A stretch of 50,635 bases of DNA from Syntrophaceae bacterium UBA7520 (GTDB taxonomy: Bacteria > Desulfobacterota > Syntrophia > Syntrophales > Smithellaceae). Positions 35,884 through 44,076 of the stretch are shown one piece after another. A program made the position numbers and the translations under genes. Every line of letters begins with the position of its first letter. Within the stretch, counting starts at the first letter, position 1. Location of the stretch: NCBI GenBank assembly GCA_002478265.1, contig DLNC01000032.1:1-50635 (forward strand). Direction: 5' to 3'. The notes beneath the pieces are model-generated. The model saw nothing but the letters and a program-made list of their open reading frames with translations. It was not told where the DNA came from and did no database searches.

Positions 35884-36341
35884 CATTATTTGCGGGCGAG
35901 GAAGCGCTGGATAAAGCGATGCGCAAATTCATGCGCGCACGTCCGCGCCACGCCGCGCCGGTGAGCCATGACTTCCCGCTCATTTCCAATCTGGAGGCCT
36001 GGCTCAATATCGCCCTGATTAAACAATATCATGAAAATATGCCGGTGGAGGCGTCCCGAAACATGGTTCTCGGTTTATTGCGGAATCTGGGGCTGGAAAA
36101 AATCGCTGAGAAACGCAATCCGGCGCTAGGTGAGGAGGAACGGTTTTACGTGATGCTTTTGCGCGCCGCAATGGTGGAAAGGGCGGCCATTGTGATTGAC
36201 CGGCCTTTTAAAATGCTGCCGCAGTTGAAAAATTTCCACGCGGTATTGATGGCGCTCAAAACAATAGATGGTTTATACGCGAGCTGCGATATTTATGACT
36301 ATGATTGGATGAAAGATAAATACGGTGCGCTATGCCGATAA
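35880..36341 (+). CDS. degenerate MlaF-like ABC ATPase lacking Walker A
   Basis: 153 residues from a GTG start overlapping the mlaE stop (GTGA). It occupies the place where the MlaF ATPase is expected, and its middle aligns by eye with the helical and signature part of such ATPases: ISNLEAWLNIALIKQYH (35-51), LRNLGLEKIAEKRNPALGEE (67-86), then MLLRAAMVERAAIVIDRPF (92-110). The signature LSGGx is replaced by LGEEE, the Walker B Glu by Arg, and there is no Walker A lysine loop; an ATPase would be about 250 residues. The gene reads cleanly through, and both neighbours overlap it, so it is probably expressed but not catalytic. Confidence 0.7.
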   Translation: MTLFAGEEALDKAMRKFMRARPRHAAPVSHDFPLISNLEAWLNIALIKQYHENMPVEASRNMVLGLLRNLGLEKIAEKRNPALGEEERFYVMLLRAAMVERAAIVIDRPFKMLPQLKNFHAVLMALKTIDGLYASCDIYDYDWMKDKYGALCR

Positions 36342-37078
36342 GTCGCGAATATAAAGTAGGCGTTTTTGTCATTGGCACGGCAGCGACCATCCTGCTGGCG
36401 CTGCTTTTTTTGGCCGCGCAGAAAGGTTTTTTCCAAACCAGCCATACCTATACTCTTTCGTGCCGCACGGGCGACGGCCTGGCGGTGGGCATGCCGGTGG
36501 TGTTTTCCGGTTTTGATATCGGCCGCGTGCATTCGCTGGAGCTCGATGACAAAGGAGCGGTGCTGATTAAAATCAGAGTTCCCGATAAGCATGCCAAGTG
36601 GATCAGGCAGGACAGCTTTTTTGTGCTCTACCGGCCTTTGATCGGCGCGGCGCGCATCGTCGTCAACACGGATCATCTGGAGAGCCCGCCGCTTGCGGAA
36701 GATAAAATCGCCGAAGTGTATGTGGTCAATGACATCAACGACGCCATTGAAAAGATCCAACCGCTTCTGGAAACGATTGAGCGCCTCAGCCGCCGCATCG
36801 ACAGCATGGCGGCAAAAACCGACGAGCAGGTTTTCGGCCGGGAAGGCACGTTGCCGCAGCTTAATAAAATCCTCAAGGACGCCGCGGGTAAACTAGAAAA
36901 ATTGGAAACAACCGTCGATAACTTAAACAAGATCAGCAAAGACGCGGCGGAAGGCACGCAGGACCTGGGCGCGCTGCGCGCCGATATTGATGAAGTGGCG
37001 CAGACGCTCAACAAAGTATCCCGAGACATCGACGCCCTGCTTTACAAACAGAAAAAGCCGGAGATTAAACTGCCATGA
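36332..37078 (+). CDS. MlaD-type MCE domain substrate-binding protein
   Basis: 248 residues. An N-terminal membrane anchor (about 8-29, VGVFVIGTAATILLALLFLA) is followed by one MCE domain (about 38-112) with YTLSCRTGDGLAVGMPVVFS and GFDIGRVHSLELDD, and a long helical C-terminal part (about 125-240). MCE proteins form hexameric rings in the periplasm that carry phospholipids. The start overlaps the end of the degenerate ATPase gene by 10 bp, and its end overlaps the lipoprotein gene by 4 bp. Confidence 0.92.
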   Translation: MPISREYKVGVFVIGTAATILLALLFLAAQKGFFQTSHTYTLSCRTGDGLAVGMPVVFSGFDIGRVHSLELDDKGAVLIKIRVPDKHAKWIRQDSFFVLYRPLIGAARIVVNTDHLESPPLAEDKIAEVYVVNDINDAIEKIQPLLETIERLSRRIDSMAAKTDEQVFGREGTLPQLNKILKDAAGKLEKLETTVDNLNKISKDAAEGTQDLGALRADIDEVAQTLNKVSRDIDALLYKQKKPEIKLP

Positions 37079-37740
37079 GAAAAACCCTGTTGACCTTCAC
37101 CCTGATTTTTATCTGCGCCTGCGCGACAACGACCACACAGGTTCCCGAATGGAAAGAGACAGCTTTTCGCGACATTGAAAATTATAAAAAAAGTTTTCTT
37201 ACCGGCAAACAAAACGCCGCCGATGTCCAGTTCAACCGCGCCCGGGAAGCCATCGCTTCCGGCAATAATCTGAATCTGCTGGCCAAACTTTATCTGACCA
37301 AATACGCGCTGCAGAGAGCCGCGCTGGAAGATTTTAACGACGGCGAATTTCTGCGCATCAACCGCCTCCATCCGGTCAGTGCGAATCTTGCCTACTATAA
37401 TTTTCTTATGGGTTCCGTTAACGCGAAGGACGCCAATTTTCTTCCTGACCAGTACGCTGGTCTTATTAAACCGCTGCGCAACAAAGATGCCGCCAAAGGC
37501 CTGGAGGAACTTTTAGCGATTGACGATCCGCTTTCGCGTTTGATTGCCTGCGGTGTCTGGGTAAAGCACGCGCCGTATGACGATTATATTCTGAAGCTGG
37601 GCGTCAACACGGCCGCGGAACAAGGCTGGAAGAAACCTCTTTGGGCTTACCTCAACGCGCTGCAAAAATATTATTTCCAGACGGGCGAAACCGCCAAAGC
37701 CAACGAAGCCAAAGAGTGGCTGGAGTTATTAAAAAGGTAA
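37075..37740 (+). CDS. Mla operon lipoprotein of unknown function
   Basis: 221 residues. The signal peptide carries a lipobox-like FICAC at about 12-16 (MRKTLLTFTLIFICACATTT), so the protein should be a lipid-anchored envelope protein. The rest is helical and TPR-like in look (for example AREAIASGNNLNLLAKLYLT and LEELLAIDDPLSRLIACGVW), but no named repeat family can be assigned. An ATGA overlap with mlaD ties it to the operon, so it is a candidate periplasmic or outer-membrane partner of the lipid transporter. It is not recognisably MlaC or MlaA. Confidence 0.75.
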   Translation: MRKTLLTFTLIFICACATTTTQVPEWKETAFRDIENYKKSFLTGKQNAADVQFNRAREAIASGNNLNLLAKLYLTKYALQRAALEDFNDGEFLRINRLHPVSANLAYYNFLMGSVNAKDANFLPDQYAGLIKPLRNKDAAKGLEELLAIDDPLSRLIACGVWVKHAPYDDYILKLGVNTAAEQGWKKPLWAYLNALQKYYFQTGETAKANEAKEWLELLKR

Positions 37741-37939
37741 AGCGGGCACAGCACTGCAGACTGTAAATATTTAATATCATTAATAGTATTCAGGTTAATC
37801 TGTGAGCGATAATTTTCTGCCCGGACCTGTTTTTGTTCATAACGAAAAAGAAAGATAGCTGGCTTTTTGTCGTCTTGATTCTGCTGCTTAAGTTTATGCG
37901 CAGGAGAGAAAAGTTTAATATCATTGAGACGGATGAATA

Positions 37940-38689
37940 ATGGAGCCAAAAAGCATACCGCAAGGGCGCCTTTATAAAGACCTCGCTTTTTTGTTCGCGC
38001 TTGTCACGCCGCGTGAAGATTACGCCGAGGAAGCGGCGCAGTGGCTCGCGATACTGCGCGAAAAGCTTGGCCCCGGGAAACACAAAATTCTGGAGCTGGG
38101 CGTCGGCGCGGGGCATAATCTATCTTATATGTCCGGCGAATTCGAGGCGATGGCAGTGGATTCATCACCCGAAATGCTGAAGCTGTGTAAGAAAATAAAT
38201 CCTGGCGTCGTTCTGCACCAGGGCGATATGCGCGATATCCGTTTGGGGCGCAAGTTTGACGCCGTCCTGATTCATGATACCATTGTTTATATGCTTTCCG
38301 AAGATGATCTCGCGCGCGCGTTTGCCGCCGCCGCGGCGCATCTGGAGGCGGGCGGAATTTTCATTACCGGTCCCGATTATTACCGTGATACTTTTTCCGG
38401 CCCGCGCGTGGAGTATTTCACCCGTTCTGATAGCGCGCGTGAGCTGACTTATATTGAATACGTCTACGACCCGGATCCCTCCGACACCACCATGGAAATT
38501 ATTTTTACCTTTTTTATCCGTGAAAAAGGGCAACTGCGCATTGAACATGACCGGCACATAACCGGCTTGTTTCCGAGGGCTTCCTGGATTAAACTCATGG
38601 AAAAAGCGGGCTTCGCGGTTGAGCCAAAAATAATTACATCCGCAGGCGTGCCTCACGAGTTGCTGGTGGGCACATTAAGGGGAAACTAA
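37940..38689 (+). CDS. class I SAM-dependent methyltransferase
   Basis: 249 residues. SAM-binding motif I is HKILELGVGAGHNLSYMSG, motif II FEAMAVDSSPEMLKLCKK, and FDAVLIHDTIVYMLSEDDL follows, the usual order for a Rossmann-fold methyltransferase. The C-terminal half (about 150-249) has beta strands of the ubiE/methyltransferase_25 type. The substrate is unknown. It stands after a gap of about 200 bp from the Mla operon, with no clear promoter. Confidence 0.85.
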   Translation: MEPKSIPQGRLYKDLAFLFALVTPREDYAEEAAQWLAILREKLGPGKHKILELGVGAGHNLSYMSGEFEAMAVDSSPEMLKLCKKINPGVVLHQGDMRDIRLGRKFDAVLIHDTIVYMLSEDDLARAFAAAAAHLEAGGIFITGPDYYRDTFSGPRVEYFTRSDSARELTYIEYVYDPDPSDTTMEIIFTFFIREKGQLRIEHDRHITGLFPRASWIKLMEKAGFAVEPKIITSAGVPHELLVGTLRGN

Positions 38690-38756
38690 AAGATAATCCT
38701 ACAATCCGGGGTTTAATCGGGAAATATGATACAATAAGGAAGAGGAATTTATAGTT

Positions 38757-39152
38757 ATGGAAATGCACTTTGATATAACAATGGCCGGCAATAAAAAGGT
38801 GGACGCGCGCTTCCGCGGGTTTACCGTGCATACCGATCAGCCCGTAAGCGACGGCGGGGACAATACCGCGCCTGCGGCTTTTGAGCTCTTTCTGGCTTCC
38901 ATCGGCGCGTGCGCCGGGTTTTTTATTGTTTCATTTTGCCAGTCACGCAATATTCCCACGGACAACATTAAAATCAATCAGACCGCGTTCCGCAACGATA
39001 AAACGCACATGGTGGAAAAAGTCGCGCTGAATATTCAACTGCCGCCGGATTTCCCGGAAAAATACAAAAAGGCGCTGATCAAAACCGCGGATTCATGCAC
39101 GGTCAAAAAACACCTTATTAACCCGCCGCAGATTGAAATATCCGCAAGATGA
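38757..39152 (+). CDS. OsmC-family protein
   Basis: 131 residues. The family's two redox cysteines are present: C52 in LASIGACAGFFIVSFC and C114 in TADSCTVKKHL. OsmC/Ohr proteins reduce peroxides or take part in sulfur handling; this short form resembles the YhfA/OsmC group often found beside YeeE/YedE transporters. Spacing to the following gene is 35 bp with a GGAGG site for that gene, so it probably belongs to the same sulfur unit. Peroxidase activity is not certain. Confidence 0.87.
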   Translation: MEMHFDITMAGNKKVDARFRGFTVHTDQPVSDGGDNTAPAAFELFLASIGACAGFFIVSFCQSRNIPTDNIKINQTAFRNDKTHMVEKVALNIQLPPDFPEKYKKALIKTADSCTVKKHLINPPQIEISAR

Positions 39153-39187
39153 TTGAAAGATAAAAATAAACAAGAAAGGAGGCAACA

Positions 39188-39730
39188 ATGAAACTCAAAA
39201 CAAAAGATGGAGGATGGAATCCCTACTTTGCCGGCGCGCTGGTCGGTATTCTGGCTATCGCTTCGGTTTACGCCACGACAATGCTCATGGGCAAAACCAA
39301 CTACATCGGCGCGTCCACTACTTTTGTCCGCGCCGTCGGTTTTGTGGAACAGGTTTTCGCTTCAGAGCGCGTGGCACAAAACGCCTATTTCGCCGCCACC
39401 AAAATCAAGGTGGACTGGCAGTTCATGCTCGTGATCGGAATTTTCCTGGGCGCGCTTGTTTCTTCTCTGACCGATAAGAGCTTCAAGTTGGAAAAAGTGC
39501 CGCCTATCTGGCAGGAGCGTTTCGGCTCGTCGGTGACCAAAAGAGCCGTGGGCGCGTTCTTGGGCGGCATTGTCGCGATGATCGGCGCGCGCCTGGCGGA
39601 CGGCTGCCCCAGCGGCCACGGGTTGAGCGGCGTTATGCAGTTATCGGTGAGCTCCTTTGTGGCTCTGGGATTGTTTTTTGTTTCCGGCGTCGTGGTTGCC
39701 GCGCTGGTTTATAAAAGGAGGGCGTCATGA
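39188..39730 (+). CDS. YeeE/YedE-type sulfur transporter, first half
   Basis: 180 residues with several membrane helices. The conserved cysteine motif DGCPSGHGLSG (C140) is typical of the YeeE/YedE family, which includes the thiosulfate importer TsuA. Family proteins often have two such repeats in one chain; here the second repeat is the next gene, so the transporter is split. A good AAAGGAGG site lies before the ATG, and the stop overlaps the next start (ATGA). Confidence 0.88.
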   Translation: MKLKTKDGGWNPYFAGALVGILAIASVYATTMLMGKTNYIGASTTFVRAVGFVEQVFASERVAQNAYFAATKIKVDWQFMLVIGIFLGALVSSLTDKSFKLEKVPPIWQERFGSSVTKRAVGAFLGGIVAMIGARLADGCPSGHGLSGVMQLSVSSFVALGLFFVSGVVVAALVYKRRAS

Positions 39731-40257
39731 GTATCGATCAAATTCTGGGTTTGATAACCGGTATCGTTTTCGGATTCCTGCTGCAAAAAGGCAGGGTAAT
39801 CCGCTTTGAAAAGCAGGTGGGCGCGCTTTTAATAAAAGACATGACCATATTCAAATTCATGCTCTCGGCAATCATGGTCGGCATGGTGGGTATATATATT
39901 CTATTTGATATGGGGATAATAACGCTGAGCCATAAACCAATGAACGTCGGCGCGGTGGTGATTGGCGGGATTTTGTTTGGTTTCGGCTGGGCGGTGATGG
40001 GATTTTGCCCCGGCACGTCTTCGGCTGCCTTGGGTGAAGGCCGCGTGCACGCTGTGTTTGCCATTTTAGGAATGCTGGTCGGCGCGGCAATCTTTGCCGA
40101 GCTTTATCCGTTTTTGAGCTCTACCGTCATGGCATGGAAAGACTTCGGCAAGATCGGCCTGCAAGACGCCATCGGCATTACGCACTGGGTGATAATACCA
40201 ATCTTCTGGGCGGCAGTGATTGGACTGTTCTTCCTGTTCGAGAAAAAGGGGTTGTAA
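39727..40257 (+). CDS. YeeE/YedE-type sulfur transporter, second half
   Basis: 176 residues, membrane protein. The second conserved cysteine motif is MGFCPGTSSAALGEGR (C94), preceded by GGILFGFGWAV, which pairs functionally with the motif of the upstream gene. The two should form one pore for thiosulfate or a related sulfur compound. It starts inside the last codon of its partner, and a long perfect inverted repeat follows its stop. Confidence 0.88.
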   Translation: MSIDQILGLITGIVFGFLLQKGRVIRFEKQVGALLIKDMTIFKFMLSAIMVGMVGIYILFDMGIITLSHKPMNVGAVVIGGILFGFGWAVMGFCPGTSSAALGEGRVHAVFAILGMLVGAAIFAELYPFLSSTVMAWKDFGKIGLQDAIGITHWVIIPIFWAAVIGLFFLFEKKGL

Positions 40258-40272
40258 TAAATTTGTTTTTGA

Positions 40273-40312
40273 TTCCAATCCACCGGTTAATGCCGGTGGA
40301 TTGGAAGTTGTT
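40273..40312 (+). terminator. long-stem terminator after the sulfur genes
   Basis: TTCCAATCCACCGG (40273-40286) pairs perfectly with CCGGTGGATTGGAA (40293-40306), giving a 14-bp stem with a 6-base loop, followed by T-rich GTTGTTCTTT. Confidence 0.82.
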
Positions 40313-40437
40313 CTTTATATCATCTCTAATTTTACAAGGGCTTTTAACTCTTTGTAAAAAAGTTACTATTACATATTTTAGATATACTTGTAATAAATAG
40401 CATAATGCTTTAATGATAGCAATTGAGGCAACTTAGT

Positions 40438-41112
40438 ATGAGCGAACTCTATCGTCAATTTCATTTTCGATATTGCAATAACGGTCACCTGATTTATTCA
40501 GGTAGCGGACCTGTGACACAAAACAATTGTAATAAGTGTGGTCAGCCATTATTATCTAATTGTGGAAACTGTAATGCGCAGATACCCAGTACTTTTCGTT
40601 CAATGGTTTATCTAACTAATAGTCAACCAATACATTTCCCTAGGCGGCCCGATTTCTGCGTATCTTGTGGTCAAGCATACCCGTGGGCGTCTCTAGAGGA
40701 GCTACATAATGATAGGAAGGACTTTTGGGATATAATTCATCCTTCGGTTGAAAAAGCAGCAAGAAAACGACTCGAAAATGGACATTATTCCGATGCTGTT
40801 GAGGCTGCTATGAAAGCACTTATCGTCACTGTCAAAACAATTTATCGTGAAAAAGCAAATGAAGAGTTGGACGGTGTAGCATTAATGAGAAAAGCTTTCT
40901 CGCCACAGCGTCCAACCATTATTTTAGAAAACCAAGATTCTCAAATTGGTAGAGACATTCAGCAAGGCTATATGGATTTATTTGCAGGCGCGATAGCTGG
41001 TATCAGAAACCCTAAAGCACATGATGTAATTGAGATTGATGAAAAAAGAGCAATTCATCACCTGTTTTTAGCAAGCCTACTTTTTTACAAACTTGATGAA
41101 AGACCGAAGTAA
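40438..41112 (+). CDS. zinc-ribbon plus HEPN-like protein (DUF2321 / Hypoth_Ymh TIGR02391)
   Basis: 224 residues from the ATG at 40438, with GAGG about 10 bases upstream; a TTG at 40423 is less likely. The N-terminal part resembles DUF2321, with cysteines at 13, 31, 34, 42, 45, 74 and 77 (NNCNKCGQ, SNCGNCNAQ, FCVSCGQAYPW) that look zinc-binding. The C-terminal part (98-220) resembles TIGR02391 (Hypoth_Ymh): IIHPSVEKAARKRLENGHYS, DGVALMRKAFSPQRP, then GIRNPKAHD. The last fits the HEPN ribonuclease motif Rx4-6H (R190...H195). HEPN proteins are often toxins or defence effectors, but no partner gene is beside it. It is visibly more AT-rich than its neighbours, suggesting transfer. Confidence 0.72.
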   Translation: MSELYRQFHFRYCNNGHLIYSGSGPVTQNNCNKCGQPLLSNCGNCNAQIPSTFRSMVYLTNSQPIHFPRRPDFCVSCGQAYPWASLEELHNDRKDFWDIIHPSVEKAARKRLENGHYSDAVEAAMKALIVTVKTIYREKANEELDGVALMRKAFSPQRPTIILENQDSQIGRDIQQGYMDLFAGAIAGIRNPKAHDVIEIDEKRAIHHLFLASLLFYKLDERPK

Positions 41113-41158
41113 CTTAAATAAATTTCTTTGTAATATTCAAGACAATAAATGAACCTGG

Positions 41159-41184
41159 ATTGCCGGGCAAGTGAACCCGGCAAT
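41159..41184. repeat. short inverted repeat
   Basis: ATTGCCGGG (41159-41167) pairs with CCCGGCAAT (41176-41184). The sequence CAATGACAG that follows resembles common dispersed repeats in related genomes. It lies between the HEPN gene and ilvD and has no T-run, so it is not an obvious terminator. Confidence 0.5.
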
Positions 41185-41201
41185 GACAGACTTGCTTGAA
41201 A

Positions 41202-42869
41202 TTATAAATAATCCTTAAACACCGCGCCCGTCGATGCCGACGTAACCATCTTCGCATAGCGCGCCAGATAGCCGGTGGTAGTTGCCGGTTTTTTTATCTT
41301 CAGCGATTTTTGGCGTTTTTCCAGTTCCTTTTCATTCACTTTCAGCGTCAGAGTTTTTTCCGGAATATTGATGGAGATGATATCTCCTTCTTTCACCAGC
41401 GCGATCGGGCCGCCTTCCGCCGCTTCGGGCGAGATATGGCCGATAGCCGCGCCCTGTGTGCCGCCGCTGAAACGCCCGTCGGTCAAAAGCGCAACGGTTT
41501 TATCCAGGCCCATGCCGACGATGGCTGAGGTGGGCGAAAGCATTTCGCGCATGCCCGGGCCGCCTTTCGGGCCTTCGTAGCGGATAACAACGATATCGCC
41601 CGGTTTGATTTTTTTGCCGAGGATTGCTTTGATCGCGTCGTCTTCGCAATCAAAAACTCTGGCGCGCCCTTCATTTACCTGCATGCCCGGTGATACGGCG
41701 GACTGTTTCACTACCGCTCCGTCCGGCGCGAGGTTGCCGCGCAAAATGGCGATGCCGCCCTGCGGCGAATAAGGATTATTCAAAGGCCGGATAACATCTT
41801 CATTTAAGACGCAGGCGGTTTTCAGATTTTCCTCCACCTTTTTGCCAGTTGCGGTCAGTGCTTTTTTATCAATCACGCCCAGCGGGCTGATTGCCTTCAT
41901 CACGGCCTGAATGCCGCCTGCCGCGTCCAGATCTTCGATATGATGATATCCCGCGGGGCTGAGTTTGCAGAGGTTCGGCGTTTTTTCGCTGATCTGATTG
42001 AAAAGATTCAAATCAAGTTTGATGCCTGCTTCATGCGCGATCGCGGGAATATGCAAAACAGTGTTCGTGGAGCAGCCCAGCGCCATATCCACGGCAATGG
42101 CGTTTTTAAAAGCGGCAAGCGTGGCGATATCGCGCGGCCTGATATTCTTTTTGAAAAGCTCCATCACTTTCATTCCCGCGTGTTTGGCCAAGCGGCGGCG
42201 CGCGGCGTGGACAGCAAGCACAGTCCCGTTTCCGGGCAGGCCAAGCCCCAATGCCTCGGTCACGCAGTTCATGGAATTGGCCGTGTACATGCCTGAGCAG
42301 GAACCGCACCCCGGGCAGGCGCAGTCTTCAATTTTCTTTAACTGGTTGAGCGACATTTTTTTTGCTTTGACCGCGCCCACGCCTTCAAAAACGCTGATGA
42401 GGTCGTAGGTGCCGCCTTCCATTTTTCCCGCCAGCATCGGCCCGCCGCTGATGAAAATGCACGGGATGTTGAGGCGCAGCGCCGCCATCAGCATGCCGGG
42501 AATAATTTTGTCGCAATTGGTGACAAAAACAAGCGCGTCAAACGGATGCGCTGTGGCCATGATTTCAATAGAGTCGGCGATGAGTTCGCGGCTGGCCAGT
42601 GAATATTTCATGCCCGCGTGCCCCATAGCGATGCCGTCGCAGACGCCGATTACCGGAAATTCAACCGGCGTGCCGCCGGCCATGCGGATGCCCGCTTTCA
42701 CATCCTGCGTGATAATATCCAGATGGATATGTCCTGGGATGATTTCATTGGCGGAATTTACCACGCCCACCAATGGACGCGCGATTTCCTCGTCCGTGTA
42801 GCCCATAGCTTTAAAGAGCGAACGGTGCGGCGCTCTTTCCAATCCTTTTTTCATCAGGTCGCTTCTCAT
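41202..42869 (-). CDS. ilvD: dihydroxy-acid dehydratase
   Basis: Iron-sulfur enzyme that converts 2,3-dihydroxy-3-methylbutanoate (and the pentanoate) to the 2-oxo acids for valine, leucine and isoleucine. It has 555 residues, as usual for IlvD. Features are the cluster-binding FVTNCDKIIPGM and CACPGCGSCSGMYTANSMNC motifs, GLGLPGNGT, and the C-terminal LLTDGRFSGGTQG and IGHISPEAAEGGPIAL. It is the last of the ilvBNCD genes, separated from ilvC by 116 bp that hold a dispersed repeat. Confidence 0.97.
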   Translation of the reverse strand: MRSDLMKKGLERAPHRSLFKAMGYTDEEIARPLVGVVNSANEIIPGHIHLDIITQDVKAGIRMAGGTPVEFPVIGVCDGIAMGHAGMKYSLASRELIADSIEIMATAHPFDALVFVTNCDKIIPGMLMAALRLNIPCIFISGGPMLAGKMEGGTYDLISVFEGVGAVKAKKMSLNQLKKIEDCACPGCGSCSGMYTANSMNCVTEALGLGLPGNGTVLAVHAARRRLAKHAGMKVMELFKKNIRPRDIATLAAFKNAIAVDMALGCSTNTVLHIPAIAHEAGIKLDLNLFNQISEKTPNLCKLSPAGYHHIEDLDAAGGIQAVMKAISPLGVIDKKALTATGKKVEENLKTACVLNEDVIRPLNNPYSPQGGIAILRGNLAPDGAVVKQSAVSPGMQVNEGRARVFDCEDDAIKAILGKKIKPGDIVVIRYEGPKGGPGMREMLSPTSAIVGMGLDKTVALLTDGRFSGGTQGAAIGHISPEAAEGGPIALVKEGDIISINIPEKTLTLKVNEKELEKRQKSLKIKKPATTTGYLARYAKMVTSASTGAVFKDYL

Positions 42870-42900
42870 AAATCATTCCTCTTGAATAAATTAGTCGTCT

Positions 42901-42976
42901 TTGCGAGGGAGAGCAACGACCGAAGCAATCTCATAATTGGTAATGGGCGAGAATGCGTCGGGCTTTGCCCTCGCAA
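42901..42976. repeat. dispersed inverted-repeat element between ilvC and ilvD
   Basis: A 76-bp unit starting TTGCGAGGG (42901-42909) and ending with its reverse complement CCCTCGCAA (42968-42976), containing GAAGCAATCTC (about 42922-42932). The same words occur in the region downstream of rtcB (25-207), so it is a multi-copy intergenic element. Confidence 0.65.
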
Positions 42977-42985
42977 TAACATTGA

Positions 42986-44041
42986 TTATTTTTTTCTTTT
43001 CTCCGGCCTTAACGCGCGGACGGCCGCGCCCGCCTGCCACATTTCCGATTCGCGCATTTCTTTGAGTTCCGCGTCCAGTTTCTGGCGGTAGTCTTTGGCG
43101 CTGTTGGCTTTCAAGACGATTTTTGTTTCCTTGCCCTTGGCCACCGATTTATAGAGCTTTTTAAATACCGGCTCAACCGCCTTGCGAAATTCATGGCGCC
43201 AATCCAGCGCGCCGCGCTGCGCGGTAGTGCTGCAGTTGGCGTACATCCAGTCCATGCCATTTTCACCCACCAGGCGAATCAGGCTCTGCGTCAGCTCCTC
43301 GACTGTTTCGTTGAACGCTTCACTCGGCGTATGTCCGTGTTTGCGTAGTTCATTGTACTGCGCTTCCATAATGCCCGCGAGCGCGCCCATCAGCACCCCG
43401 CGTTCTCCGGTCAGATCGCTGTAAACTTCCATCTGAAATGTTGTCGGAAATAAAAATCCCGAGCCGATCGCGATGCCCAGCGCCAACGTTCTGTCTTTGG
43501 CGCGTCCCGTGGCGTCCTGGTGCACGGCGAAACTGCTGTTGATGCCGCTGCCATCAAGGAAATTACGGCGCACACTGGTTCCGGAACCTTTCGGCGCGAC
43601 CATGATTACATCAACGAAATCAGGCGGCACAACGCCGGTCTGATCGCTGTAGACGATGGAAAAGCCATGTGAAAAATAAAGAGCGTCGCCTTTTTTCAAG
43701 TTTGCTTTGACTTTCGGCCACAACATCATCTGCGCCGCGTCGGATACCAGATACTGGATGATGGTGCCGCGTTTCACCGCCTCTTCAATGGAAAAAAGCG
43801 TTTTGCCCGGAACCCAGCCATCGGCCACGGCTTTATCCCAGTAGGATTTGTCCTCTATTGCCTGGCCGATAATGACATTAATGCCGTTGTCTTTCATGTT
43901 CATGGCCTGCGCCGGCCCCTGCACGCCGTAACCCAAAACCGCCACGACTTCGTCTTTTAAAATTTCCCGCGCTTTAGAAAGCGGAAATTCCTCGGATGTG
44001 ATAACGTCTTCCGTCACGCCGCCAAAATTAATTTTTGCCAT
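42986..44041 (-). CDS. ilvC: ketol-acid reductoisomerase
   Basis: NADPH-dependent Mg enzyme that isomerises and reduces acetolactate or acetohydroxybutyrate. It has 351 residues. The nucleotide motif is VAVLGYGVQGPAQAMNMKDN, near residue 33; the metal-binding segment lies around SDLTGERGVLMGALAGIMEA and VEELTQSLIRL. It is slightly longer than the common 330-residue class, with a basic C-terminal end (RALRPEKRKK). It follows ilvN with a 35-bp gap. The dispersed repeat lies between it and ilvD. Confidence 0.96.
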   Translation of the reverse strand: MAKINFGGVTEDVITSEEFPLSKAREILKDEVVAVLGYGVQGPAQAMNMKDNGINVIIGQAIEDKSYWDKAVADGWVPGKTLFSIEEAVKRGTIIQYLVSDAAQMMLWPKVKANLKKGDALYFSHGFSIVYSDQTGVVPPDFVDVIMVAPKGSGTSVRRNFLDGSGINSSFAVHQDATGRAKDRTLALGIAIGSGFLFPTTFQMEVYSDLTGERGVLMGALAGIMEAQYNELRKHGHTPSEAFNETVEELTQSLIRLVGENGMDWMYANCSTTAQRGALDWRHEFRKAVEPVFKKLYKSVAKGKETKIVLKANSAKDYRQKLDAELKEMRESEMWQAGAAVRALRPEKRKK

Positions 44042-44076
44042 AATAAATCCCCCTGTTTTTCAGATATATTTATTTT

